From JBOHTO01 sp050733695 (GTDB lineage Bacteria > Gemmatimonadota > Gemmatimonadetes > Gemmatimonadales > Gemmatimonadaceae), in contig JBOHTO010000082.1 in NCBI GenBank assembly GCA_050733695.1, positions 1 to 26,732 on the forward strand: a DNA stretch of 26,732 bases, given 5' to 3'. Each line of letters starts with the position of its first letter. Within the stretch, counting starts at the first letter, position 1. Positions 15,347 through 22,886 of the stretch are shown one piece after another. The position numbers and the translations under genes are program-made. Under the pieces are notes generated by a model. The model was not told the origin of the DNA and ran no database searches. It worked only from the letters and a program-made list of their open reading frames with translations.

Positions 15347-15811
15347 TCACCGCCGCATCGGAAGGATCAGGAATGAGATGACGAGCAGAAGCAGCCCATT
15401 GATGTACCACACGGGTGAGCCGGAGAGAAAGTAGAACATACCCCCGAAGATCGCTGCCGCCTCGCAGAGTGACCACCCGATGATGCTCGCGCTCGCGTAC
15501 CGCCCGCGCTCGATCATTCGGGCCCCACGCCCGCGAAGGAAGATGATGCCGGCGATCGCGATTACCCAGATGGAGTATCCGAGGTACGCCAGCGTCTCCA
15601 GCCGCTCCGCGGGCGCGGCCGTCCACCGGCCCTGCCGCTGTATGAACAGCACGAATCCGCCAAGCATGAGCACGCCGAGAAGCATGGCGATCCTGATGAC
15701 GGCGAGCATCGCCGGGGGCGGACCGCGCACAGCGCGACGTTCTCCATCTGCGGGACCGGTCTCTCGCGACGGCCGCGCCGCACCGTCGCCCTGATCCGAT
15801 GAGTGAGTCAT
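15347..15811 (-). CDS. Four-helix integral membrane protein, function unknown
   Basis: This 154-residue protein has a hydrophilic N-terminal tail of about 34 residues followed by four predicted membrane helices: about 35-58 (MLAVIRIAMLLGVLMLGG), 74-95 (YLGYSIWVIAIAGIIFL), 107-128 (SASIIGWSLCEAAAIFGG) and 134-152 (YINGLLLLVISFLIL). I do not recognise a family. The pairing of short hairpins, with GWSLCEAAAIFG in the third helix, faintly resembles ATP-synthase c-like folds, but no proton-carrying motif can be claimed. The ATG at 15811 has a GGAG six bases upstream. The frame remains open to 16063, opposite the amidohydrolase coding region, and that extension is rejected. The amidohydrolase gene ends 23 bases upstream on the same strand. 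Confidence 0.7.
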   Translation of the reverse strand: MTHSSDQGDGAARPSRETGPADGERRAVRGPPPAMLAVIRIAMLLGVLMLGGFVLFIQRQGRWTAAPAERLETLAYLGYSIWVIAIAGIIFLRGRGARMIERGRYASASIIGWSLCEAAAIFGGMFYFLSGSPVWYINGLLLLVISFLILPMRR

Positions 15812-15834
15812 CCCTGTCTCCGCACTGGCTGCTG

Positions 15835-17517
15835 TCAGCGTCTCTCGTACACCGGCTCGCCTCCGACATACGTGGCGACGACACTTGTGCCGAGGATGTC
15901 TTCCTCTGCCACGGTCATGATGTCGCGGTCGAGCACGACAAAATCGGCGAACTTGCCGGGCGTCAGCGAACCCATCACATCCTCCTGAAACGCGGCGCGT
16001 GCAGGCCATATGGTCATCGCCATGAGAGCCTCCTCGCGCGTCATGCGCTGCTCGGGATACCATCCACCGGCGGGCCAGCCCTCAGCGTCTGCGCGGGCGA
16101 CGGCGGCGTGGAACGATAACAGCGGGTTCACGGCCTCCACCGGAAAGTCACTGCCGTTGGGGATGATCACGCCCTTCCCGAGCAGCGAGCGCCATGCGTA
16201 TGCCCCGTGCAAACGGCCTGCTCCCAGGCGATTGCCCGCCCAGTACATGTCGCTCGTCTGATGCACGGCCTGCATCGACGGAATCACACCCAGCTCGGCG
16301 AAGCGCGGGATGTCGGCGTGATGCAGGACCTGCGCGTGCTCGATGCGGAAGCGGTGATCGGCAACCGGCACTTCGCCGAGCGCGGACTCGTAGGCATCGA
16401 GCACCACGCGGTTGCCGCGGTCGCCGATGGCGTGCGTGCATACCTGGAACCCCTCGCGCAGCGCACGCGTTGAAACCTGGCGAATGTGCTCCGGCGGCGA
16501 CACGAGCAGCCCGGTGTTCCCCGGATCGTCAGCGTAGGGTTCCAGCAGAGCCGCACCGCGCGAGCCGAGCGCACCGTCGGCGTAGAGCTTGATGCTGCGC
16601 ACCCACAGCCGGCCGTCGTGCAGGGCGCTGCGGGGTCCGAGCTGGAAGAAGTGGTCCAGATCCTCGGCGTCGTCGGAGATCATGACGTAGAGGCGAAGGT
16701 CGAGATCGCCCGCACGCGCGAGCTGTTCGTAGATCGCGATCGTCGCGCGCGATGCGCCGGCGTCGTGCAGGCCGGTGAGCCCCCATTGGTTCGCCTCGCG
16801 TATGGCGGCCTCGATTGCGCTGCGGGTCTCGTCCGCCGTGGGATCGGGGATCACCCGGCCGACGAGACTCTCCGCGTTGTCGACGAAGACGCCCGTCGGT
16901 TCGCCATCGTCCGTGCGGAGTATGCGTCCACCCTCGGGGTCCGGTGTCTGCGCCGTCACGGCGGCCCCCTGCATCGCGCGTGCGTTCGCCAGCGCGGCGT
17001 GGCCGTCGACCCGCGTGATGAAGACCGGATGGTCGGGTACCGCGCGCGAGAGTGCGTCGTGTGTGGGGAAGCGCGTGTCGCCCCAGTCGTTCTGGTCCCA
17101 TCCGCGGCCGGTGATCCAGCTTCCCTCGGGCAGCTCGCGTGCGCGCGCGACGACGCGGGCGATCACTTCCTCGTACGAGCGCGTCCCGACGAGATCGACG
17201 GAGCTCAGCGCGCGCCCGAGGCCGAGCAGGTGCGCATGTGCGTCGACCATCCCGGGGATCACGGCGTGGCCATCGAGATCGACAACGCGCGTCGCGGAGC
17301 CGCGCAGCGCTAGCGCTCCCATCGCGGAACCCACGAAGAGCACGCGCCCGCCGCCAATGGCCATCGCGCTCGCCCTCGGCTGCGTCTGGTCGACCGTATA
17401 GATGCGAGCGTTGGTGACGATCAGTTCGGCCGTGCGCTGCTGAGCCAGCGCGGGAGCAGGCGGCGTGAGCGTCGTCGCGAGGGCTGCGAGGAACATGGAA
17501 GAAGCGGCACGGCGCAT
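15835..17517 (-). CDS. Exported YtcJ-type amidohydrolase
   Basis: This 560-residue metal-dependent hydrolase belongs to the amidohydrolase_3 group (YtcJ and N-substituted formamide deformylase relatives). A signal peptide is clear (SSMFLAALATTLTPPAPALA before QQRTAE), so it is probably periplasmic. The metal-binding HxH is in GMVDAHAHLLGLG. The family block GSWITGRGWDQNDW follows. Other conserved blocks are RVDGHAALANARAM, GLTGLHDAGAS, IKLYADGALGSRGA, RIEHAQVLHHADI and the terminal aspartate in PNGSDFPVEAVNPLL. Length fits the family (about 530-580). Substrates in this group are amides or formamides and are rarely known. It lies 45 bases downstream of the DUF4349 gene on the same strand and may share its transcript. 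Confidence 0.92.
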   Translation of the reverse strand: MRRAASSMFLAALATTLTPPAPALAQQRTAELIVTNARIYTVDQTQPRASAMAIGGGRVLFVGSAMGALALRGSATRVVDLDGHAVIPGMVDAHAHLLGLGRALSSVDLVGTRSYEEVIARVVARARELPEGSWITGRGWDQNDWGDTRFPTHDALSRAVPDHPVFITRVDGHAALANARAMQGAAVTAQTPDPEGGRILRTDDGEPTGVFVDNAESLVGRVIPDPTADETRSAIEAAIREANQWGLTGLHDAGASRATIAIYEQLARAGDLDLRLYVMISDDAEDLDHFFQLGPRSALHDGRLWVRSIKLYADGALGSRGAALLEPYADDPGNTGLLVSPPEHIRQVSTRALREGFQVCTHAIGDRGNRVVLDAYESALGEVPVADHRFRIEHAQVLHHADIPRFAELGVIPSMQAVHQTSDMYWAGNRLGAGRLHGAYAWRSLLGKGVIIPNGSDFPVEAVNPLLSFHAAVARADAEGWPAGGWYPEQRMTREEALMAMTIWPARAAFQEDVMGSLTPGKFADFVVLDRDIMTVAEEDILGTSVVATYVGGEPVYERR

Positions 17518-17562
17518 CTGATCGTGTCATCCGGTTGGGGAAGTGCGCCGCAATATGTGCCG

Positions 17563-18534
17563 CTACCCCTCGCTGTCGCCACCCGGCCGGCGCGGGCGGC
17601 GGGGCATTCGCCTCCAGAGAAGGAAGGCGATGATCACGATCGCGCCGAGTGGGATGAGGATCCCGAGCGAGGCGATAATGGCGGCAACGAAGCCAACGAA
17701 GTTGCGCCACGCCTGTCTGAACGCTTCCGCGATCGGGTTCGAGCTCGCATACGGGCCGACGATCGGCGGCGGCTCGTGCACGGTCACAGAGAGCGTACTC
17801 ACGCTCGCACGACTGCGCAGGTAGCGCATGCGGCCTTCGTAGCGCTCAATCTCGCCGCGAACACGCGCGAGTTCCCGCTCCACGGCGAGCACGTCCTCCA
17901 GGTCACCGGTGCGCCTCGCGAGCAGGTTGATGAGGCGCTCCTCCAGGCGACGCGCGTTCTCGACCCGGGCGGTGATGTCGACGTATTCCTCGCCGACATC
18001 CTGAGCGACAACATCCACCGACTCCAGCTCGCCGATCGGGCGGAGGCCGGTCACAGCATCGTTGAACCGTGCGGCCGGGATCTTGAGCTCGAGCGTGGCG
18101 GATCGAAGCTGTTCCTGCCCCGTCTGCATCGATGTGTTGGCCACCCATCCGCCGAGCCGGATCGCGAGCGCCTGGACCTGCGCGACGGCTGGTTCCAGGG
18201 AGTCGACTTCGACGGACACGCTTCCCGTGCGGATGATCATGGCGGGGGCGATGTCGCCCCCCTGGGTAGCGGCGGCCGAAGCATCGGGGGAGGGAGCCGG
18301 GCTCGCGCTGGTGCCCTGCGACGTCGCGAAACCGCGGGGCGGCTGTCCGGCCATGTCTCGGTCGGTCGCTTCCGGCGCCTCCATGTTGGCTTCACCGCTG
18401 GGGGCCGGCTGGCCTTGCGGCGGGATGGCCTTGCCATCGCCACCGGCGGCCGAGCTCTCGTCTTCTACGCCGCCCCCGCTGCACGCGAGGAGCGTCATGG
18501 TCGCGACCATGAGAATGATCAGGGGGCGCCGCAT
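17563..18534 (-). CDS. DUF4349-type lipoprotein with C-terminal membrane helix
   Basis: This protein of about 323 residues starts with a lipoprotein signal (MRRPLIILMVATMTLLACSG, lipobox LLAC). A Pro/Ala/Ser-rich linker of about 80 residues follows. The DUF4349 domain (IIRTGSVSVEVDSLEPAVAQ, LGGWVANTSMQ, LELKIPAARFNDAV) includes a coiled coil (ARVENARRLEERLINLLARR through LARVRGEIERYEGRMRYLRS) and VSTLSVTVHEPP. A long hydrophobic helix (about 290-313) and a basic tail close the protein, giving the usual DUF4349 layout. The family is widespread and its function unknown; envelope localisation is the safe statement. The frame continues upstream to 18876 without protein-like sequence, so the ATG at 18534 is preferred. 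A 199-base gap upstream probably holds its promoter. Confidence 0.85.
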   Translation of the reverse strand: MRRPLIILMVATMTLLACSGGGVEDESSAAGGDGKAIPPQGQPAPSGEANMEAPEATDRDMAGQPPRGFATSQGTSASPAPSPDASAAATQGGDIAPAMIIRTGSVSVEVDSLEPAVAQVQALAIRLGGWVANTSMQTGQEQLRSATLELKIPAARFNDAVTGLRPIGELESVDVVAQDVGEEYVDITARVENARRLEERLINLLARRTGDLEDVLAVERELARVRGEIERYEGRMRYLRSRASVSTLSVTVHEPPPIVGPYASSNPIAEAFRQAWRNFVGFVAAIIASLGILIPLGAIVIIAFLLWRRMPRRPRRPGGDSEG

Positions 18535-18733
18535 GGGCGATTCTCGTGATGAAGGAAGGTGGGTGTCATCGCAGGGACCGCTTTGAGGCGCCCATGTGTT
18601 GGACGCTGGCGGCGGCGCTGCGTGCACACACCGAGCGTGAAATGAACGTGAGGATTTCGTGAAGATGCTGCGCGGTGGATGGTTGGGCCAGAAGATGACC
18701 ACGCGGCCCAGGTGTTGAGAGGTGTCGCGGGGG

Positions 18734-19795
18734 TCAGATGAGCAGGAGCTGACCCGCTTCGGGCGCGGTGGGTTCGACCTGGAGATCGTCGCCGGTTCTC
18801 CCGCCGAACCGAACGCCATGCCGGCGGCAGCGGGCACGAAGGAACGTCTCCAGTCCGGCGCGGTAGCGCTCGCCAACCTGATGCCCGTTCCCGTAGGCGA
18901 CCCGATAGCTCGCCGTGAGCTCGGGAAACTCCTCGGCTATGAAAGGGAGATAGCGCTTGCGGGCGGTGTACTGCAATCTGAGCGCGCAGGCGCTGACGTA
19001 TGATGCACCCGCCTCGGCGACGCGGCCCACGAGCGCATCGAGTGCGCGCGGATCGTCTGTGATTCCGGGCAGCACGGGCATGACGTTGACGCCGGCATCG
19101 ATCCCCGCACCGCGCAGGCGAGCGAGAGCCCGAACTCGCGACTCGGGCGTGGGTGCCCGCGGCTCGATTCGCCGGGCCAGCGCGCGGTCGAGCGTGATCA
19201 GCGAGATATGAACTCCGAGCCGCGACTGGCGCGCGATCCGCGTCAGGAGGTCGATGTCACGCGTTACGAGCGGGCTCTTCGTGATGATCACGATCGAGAG
19301 GCCCGCGTGTTCGGCGAGCACCTCAAGGATCGAGCGCATGACCTGAAAGCGCCGCTCTGCCGGCTGGTAGGGATCGGTCGCGGTCCCGATGACGATCGTC
19401 TCGCCGGTGGCGAGGGCCTCGTGGCGCCTGCTCCCGTTGCGGAGCGATCGCCGCAGCACAGCCGCCGCATTCCGCTTGACGAACACCCGCCGCTCGAACG
19501 CGAGCCAGGGCGGCATGGTGCGAGCATCGTGACGCAGGGCAACATCGAGCCGGTCCGACGCCGCGGCGCGCTCCATCGCGTAGCCGTGCGCGTAGCGAGC
19601 GTAGCAGTACGCGCAGCCGAATGCGCACCCGATGTACGGGTTCAGCGACCAGTAGCTCATGCCGGTCGCCGCCGGCGTGTTTAGCACGGTCGAGACCGTC
19701 GTGGCCACGTAGCGGATGTCCTTCTGCTCCCCCACGACGGGGAGCTGCCGTGCAGCGCGCTCGTAGCTCTCGCCGAACAGAGGGATCTGCTTCAT
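18734..19795 (-). CDS. PA0069-type radical SAM protein (spore photoproduct lyase-like)
   Basis: This 353-residue iron-sulfur enzyme carries the radical SAM cysteines in NPYIGCAFGCAYCYARYAHG (CxxxCxxC). It is preceded by TGMSYWSLNP, a block typical of the PA0069/Rv2578c group. TIVIGTATDPYQPAERRF, IVIITKSPLVTRDIDLL and VHISLITLD match the TIM-barrel strands shared with spore photoproduct lyase. The C-terminal part (YRVAYGNGHQVGERYRAGLE, then a basic ARCRRHGVRFGG) may bind nucleic acid. The physiological reaction of the group is not established. The frame is open to 19945, but a promoter (19805-19833) lies inside that extension, so the ATG at 19795 is the likely start of a near-leaderless message. 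Expression is divergent from the DUF4398 genes. Confidence 0.9.
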   Translation of the reverse strand: MKQIPLFGESYERAARQLPVVGEQKDIRYVATTVSTVLNTPAATGMSYWSLNPYIGCAFGCAYCYARYAHGYAMERAAASDRLDVALRHDARTMPPWLAFERRVFVKRNAAAVLRRSLRNGSRRHEALATGETIVIGTATDPYQPAERRFQVMRSILEVLAEHAGLSIVIITKSPLVTRDIDLLTRIARQSRLGVHISLITLDRALARRIEPRAPTPESRVRALARLRGAGIDAGVNVMPVLPGITDDPRALDALVGRVAEAGASYVSACALRLQYTARKRYLPFIAEEFPELTASYRVAYGNGHQVGERYRAGLETFLRARCRRHGVRFGGRTGDDLQVEPTAPEAGQLLLI

Positions 19796-19804
19796 GCAGC
19801 AGTG

Positions 19805-19833
19805 AGTATACCGAACACACACCGAAGTTGCAA
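19805..19833 (-). promoter_or_regulatory. Sigma-70-like promoter of the radical SAM gene
   Basis: On the minus strand TTGCAA (19833-19828), a 17-base spacer and TATACT (19810-19805) form a good housekeeping promoter. Only nine bases separate the -10 box from the ATG at 19795, and no ribosome-binding site is present. The transcript should therefore start within a few bases of the start codon. This also fixes the start codon choice. Confidence 0.55.
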
Positions 19834-19959
19834 GCCGCATCCGTGAGGTGCATTCTGGTTGACACGAGTCGCGCCGCGGCGGGGGGAGGGGGCCGATGGA
19901 ACGGTGCTTGCGCGTGGCTGGCGCGTGTACGACGTGCTCATTCATAACGAGGCGGACAA

Positions 19960-20328
19960 ATGCGAGTAGCGTTCATGGCAGCGGCGTCGCTCCTGCTGGC
20001 GGCGTGCGCGACGGTGCCGGGTGGGGCGTATCCGTACGTGCCCGGAGAGCCGGCTGTCGCGATCGGCGACGCCGAGCGCGCCATCCAGCAGGCGCGCCGG
20101 GCGGGCGCAGACTCACTCGCGACGGCCGCACTGGTTGCCGCCGAGGCGGGGATCGATGCAGCGCGCGCCGAAGCTGGCGAGGGCAATCGCGACGAAGCAG
20201 TGATGGAAGCGCGCCAGGCGATGGCCGATGCGCAGTACGCGCGTGCGGCCGCGAGACGCGAGGCCGCGGAGCGCGAAAGGGCGGCAGCCGAAGCAGCGCT
20301 CAGGGCACTCCCACCCGGAGGTGAGTGA
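19960..20328 (+). CDS. DUF4398-type lipoprotein
   Basis: This 122-residue envelope lipoprotein has a signal peptide and lipobox (MAAASLLLAACATVPGG). The mature part is almost entirely alpha-helical and rich in Ala, Glu and Arg, matching DUF4398 (AVAIGDAERAIQQARRAGAD, LVAAEAGIDAARAEAGEGN, AVMEARQAMADAQYARAAAR). The GAGG before the ATG is well spaced. Its stop overlaps the start of the OmpA gene by one base (TGATG). DUF4398 proteins commonly sit beside or are fused to OmpA domains, and the next product carries a similar segment, so the two probably act together at the outer membrane or peptidoglycan. The molecular function of DUF4398 is unknown. Confidence 0.85.
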   Translation: MRVAFMAAASLLLAACATVPGGAYPYVPGEPAVAIGDAERAIQQARRAGADSLATAALVAAEAGIDAARAEAGEGNRDEAVMEARQAMADAQYARAAARREAAERERAAAEAALRALPPGGE

Positions 20329-21296
20329 TGAACCGGATTGCAATGGCCGCGGCGGCCGCGCTCACCCTCGGCGCATGCGCGACGGTGCAGAAGCCGGCGA
20401 TGCTGACCCAGGCGGAAGAGATGTACGCGATGCTCGAAGGGAGAGCTGCGACCGAGGAGTACGCCGAAGCGGAGATGATCCGGGCAAGGTCCGCGATCGA
20501 CAGCGCGCAGACTGCGTTCAATTCGCGCCGCAACCAGAACTACGTGAACGGTCTCGCGCACATCGCGCTGCGGCGTGCCGAGATCGCGAAGGCGGAGCTC
20601 GAGGGCGGACTGGCGGCCGAGCAGGCTGACAGTCTGCGCGACGAACGCATGCAACGGCTCCTCTTGCTGAGCGAATCGCAGCGCGCGCAGCTCATGCAGG
20701 AGCAGGCGCTGTCGGCGGAGGAGATTGCCGCCCTCCGGGAGCGGAACCTTCTCGTCTCGCAGCGCGCGGACTCGCTGCGCAGGGTTGCGGAGGCGGCCGA
20801 GGCACGGCTGAACGACGCGCTCGTACAGCTCCGTACGCTGGTTGCCGAGATCACGAATATTCGCGAGACGACGCGTGGACTCGTCATCAATCTGAGCGAC
20901 ATCCTGTTCGACGTCGACAAGGCGACGCTGAAGGCGGGCGCGGAGCAGAACATCGCGCGGATTGCCGCGATCCTGAACCAGTATCCCGACTATCAGATCT
21001 CGGTGGAGGGCCACACCGACGCGACCGGTTCGGACAGCTACAACCAGTCCCTCTCGGAGCGGCGTGCAGCCGCTGTCCGCGCTTCCCTCGTATCGGGCGG
21101 CGTGGACCCGTCGCGGATCACGTCCAAGGGACTCGGCGAGGCGCAGCCGATCGCAACGAACGATACGCCCGCCGGCCGGCAGCAGAATCGCCGGGTGGAA
21201 GTGATCGTACTCGGTGCCGGTACGCTCGCCGACGCGGCGAACAGTCCGCCGCCGACGATGCCGGACACGAGCTCGATGGGCCGGCCGCCCAGGTAG
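20328..21296 (+). CDS. OmpA-family peptidoglycan-binding lipoprotein with DUF4398-like region
   Basis: This 322-residue protein has a lipoprotein signal (AAAAALTLGACATVQ). A helical DUF4398-like segment follows (about residues 30-100, with LEGRAATEEYAEAEMIRARS), then a long coiled coil (about 100-190). The C-terminal OmpA domain (about 195-300) has LSDILFDVDKATLKAGAEQ, VEGHTDATGSDSYNQSLSERR and the closing NRRVEVIVLG. The Asp and Arg that bind diaminopimelate in the family correspond to GHTDATG and LSERR. It should anchor the outer membrane to peptidoglycan. GGAGG six bases before the ATG at 20328 decides the start over the GTG one codon earlier. It is translationally coupled to the preceding DUF4398 gene. 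A GC-rich hairpin follows the gene at 21321-21361. Confidence 0.93.
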   Translation: MNRIAMAAAAALTLGACATVQKPAMLTQAEEMYAMLEGRAATEEYAEAEMIRARSAIDSAQTAFNSRRNQNYVNGLAHIALRRAEIAKAELEGGLAAEQADSLRDERMQRLLLLSESQRAQLMQEQALSAEEIAALRERNLLVSQRADSLRRVAEAAEARLNDALVQLRTLVAEITNIRETTRGLVINLSDILFDVDKATLKAGAEQNIARIAAILNQYPDYQISVEGHTDATGSDSYNQSLSERRAAAVRASLVSGGVDPSRITSKGLGEAQPIATNDTPAGRQQNRRVEVIVLGAGTLADAANSPPPTMPDTSSMGRPPR

Positions 21297-21320
21297 CGGC
21301 CGGTTGGTCGCGCGCGGCTG

Positions 21321-21361
21321 GACGCCGCGGTTCCCGCCCGACGGGCTGGCGCCGCGGCGTC
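21321..21361 (+). terminator. GC-rich nested hairpin after the OmpA gene
   Basis: GACGCCGCGG at 21321-21330 pairs perfectly with CCGCGGCGTC at 21352-21361. The 21-base loop contains a second small palindrome (GCCCGACGGGC, 21336-21346). It lies 25 bases after the OmpA stop and is followed by CTTGTTC, a weak T-rich run. A terminator between the OmpA and xdhC genes is plausible; the poor T-tract keeps confidence low. Confidence 0.4.
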
Positions 21362-21398
21362 TTGTTCATATAGCGGCATCGCCGCATCTATCGGAACG

Positions 21399-22523
21399 AT
21401 GACACGAGAGAACGTCCTTGCCGAGTGTGCGCGCATCGCGGCGGGCGTCGGTGCTGGCGGTGGCGCCGGTGGCGGCTCGGCCGCCCTCGCCAGTGTCGCG
21501 CGGCGGCGTGGCTCGCTCCCGATGAGCGCAACCGCAAAGATGCTCGTCATACTGGGCGGCGCCGGCGCCGGGGGCGGGGGTGGGGGCAGGGCTGGGGCGC
21601 GGATGGGGACGGTCGGCGGCGGTTGCCTGGAGGCCGAGATCACGGAGCGTGCTCTCGAAGTCGCGGCGCGCCATCAGCCGGAGGTGAGCACTCACACGCT
21701 CAACTCGGAGATGGCCGGCGACTACGGACTCACCTGCGGTGGGACCGTGCACATGTTCATCGAGCCTGTCTATGCCGATCCCGCACTCGCGCAGATATGG
21801 GCGGCGGCCGCGGTGTTGTCCGCTGGCGACGGCGCCGGCGTCATGGCGACTTCATCGGACTGGTCGGGCGGGCCCGCCAAGCTGCTCGTCGCCCCGGGGA
21901 TCCACGTCGGACATGCGGGAAACGACGACTCCCTCGAGCGCGCGGTCTCGGCCCACGACATTCTCTCCGAGACCCCGCTGCTCGACAATGGCCTGATGGT
22001 CGAATCCGTCCGTGGCCCGCCGCGGCTCCTTGTCTTTGGTGGTGGGCACGTTGGCGCGCGCGTGGGAGAGGCGGCGGCCTTCGCGGGCTGGAGAGTGACG
22101 GTCGTCGACGATCGCGCCGAGTTTGCCGACGCGAGCCGGCTTCGCTTCGCCGAGCGAACGGTGGTCGCTGACTTCGGCCAGCTTCCCGACACGCTGGGCA
22201 TCGACGCGGCGACCTACGTGGTGATCGCGACGAGAGGGCATCAGCACGATGCGCTCGTGGCAGAACAGGTGGCACGGGGCGAGACACGCTATCTCGGCAT
22301 GCTCGGCAGCCGCAGAAAGGTCGCTCTCACGTGGCGCCTGCTCGCAACACAGGGTGTGCCGCGTGAGCGACTCGAAGCGATCCATGCACCCGTGGGCCTC
22401 GCGATCGGCGCGGACACGCCGGAAGAGATCGCGGTGAGCGTTGTCGCGGAGATGATCACGGTCAGGCGATCCGGATCGCGCAGGAGAGGGGGCGCCAAAC
22501 AGACGCTGACTCCCGGGTATTGA
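21399..22523 (+). CDS. XdhC/CoxI-family protein with glycine-rich insertions
   Basis: XdhC proteins insert the molybdenum cofactor into xanthine dehydrogenase-type enzymes and promote its sulfuration. This 374-residue copy has the N-terminal CoxI part (SVARRRGSLPMSATAKMLV, GTVGGGCLEAEI, LTCGGTVHMFIEPV). The C-terminal Rossmann domain begins near residue 207 (PPRLLVFGGGHVGARVGEAA) and continues with VTVVDDRAEFA, YVVIATRGHQHD, YLGMLGSRRK and IHAPVGLAIGADTPEEIAVS. Two glycine-rich stretches (about residues 16-26 and 52-66) enlarge the first domain; the second is encoded by runs of G at 21570-21597. No molybdenum hydroxylase subunits are encoded nearby, so its client is elsewhere or absent. The ATG at 21399 has only a weak GGAAC upstream. 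Confidence 0.88.
   Translation: MTRENVLAECARIAAGVGAGGGAGGGSAALASVARRRGSLPMSATAKMLVILGGAGAGGGGGGRAGARMGTVGGGCLEAEITERALEVAARHQPEVSTHTLNSEMAGDYGLTCGGTVHMFIEPVYADPALAQIWAAAAVLSAGDGAGVMATSSDWSGGPAKLLVAPGIHVGHAGNDDSLERAVSAHDILSETPLLDNGLMVESVRGPPRLLVFGGGHVGARVGEAAAFAGWRVTVVDDRAEFADASRLRFAERTVVADFGQLPDTLGIDAATYVVIATRGHQHDALVAEQVARGETRYLGMLGSRRKVALTWRLLATQGVPRERLEAIHAPVGLAIGADTPEEIAVSVVAEMITVRRSGSRRRGGAKQTLTPGY
21570..21597 (+). other. G-quadruplex-forming motif inside xdhC
   Basis: Five G-runs (5, 5, 5, 3 and 4 bases) are separated by loops of only one or two bases on the coding strand. This satisfies the standard quadruplex pattern and would also be present in the mRNA. It encodes part of the glycine-rich insertion of the XdhC protein. 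Folding in the cell is not shown by sequence. Confidence 0.5.
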
Positions 22524-22580
22524 CGCCGGCCTCCGTACGACGGAACGTGAAGGTTCACCGATAACGCGAGCGGACGATCC

Positions 22581-22865
22581 GTGAGAGAACTGCTTTCAGA
22601 CCTGGACATACAGCGCGCCCTCGGCAAACTGCCGGGCTGGTCGCGCAGGAACGACGCCCTTGCCAAGACCTTCAGGTTCAGCAGCTTTCCTGATGGCATC
22701 GACTTCGTGCAGAAGGTAGCCACCGCCGCGGAGCGAGCGGACCATCACCCGGACATCGATATACGGTTCACGTCGGTGACGATGATGCTGAGCACACACG
22801 ATGCGGGCGGCATCACCGGCAACGATATCGCGCTCGCGGGCGAGATCGAACGCCTGGCGGAATAG
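22581..22865 (+). CDS. 4a-hydroxytetrahydrobiopterin (pterin carbinolamine) dehydratase
   Basis: This 94-residue enzyme dehydrates the 4a-carbinolamine formed when aromatic amino acid hydroxylases use tetrahydropterin. The family signature is complete: AERADHHPDIDIRFTSVTMM, then STHDAGGITGNDIALAGEIE, with the HHPD histidines and the later THD histidine of the active site. Length is normal for the PCD/DCoH family (90-110). Translation starts at GTG 22581. No phenylalanine hydroxylase gene is present in the window, so the copy is an orphan here. It could recycle pterins for a distant hydroxylase or serve in molybdopterin-related metabolism, as has been proposed for some bacterial homologues. 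It lies 57 bases after xdhC on the same strand. Identification is secure. Confidence 0.93.
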   Translation: MRELLSDLDIQRALGKLPGWSRRNDALAKTFRFSSFPDGIDFVQKVATAAERADHHPDIDIRFTSVTMMLSTHDAGGITGNDIALAGEIERLAE

Positions 22866-22886
22866 CGCGGGCAGCCGCGAGCAGCG

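Noticed and set aside
18730..18740. GGGGTCAG near the radical SAM stop resembling the terminal repeat
   Set aside because: Only eight bases match and they overlap the stop codon; this length is expected by chance in GC-rich DNA.
19859..19864. Perfect TTGACA -35 hexamer upstream of the DUF4398 gene
   Set aside because: The -10 position 17 bases on is a run of G, so it cannot be called a promoter.
19938..21014. Minus-strand open frame of 358 codons over the DUF4398 and OmpA genes
   Set aside because: Both plus-strand genes have lipoprotein signals, ribosome sites and known domains; the antisense product is low-complexity Ala/Ser/Arg.
22866..22886. Short GC-rich sequence between the converging PCD and DUF4097 genes as a bidirectional terminator
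   Set aside because: The possible stem is imperfect and there is no T-tract on either side.
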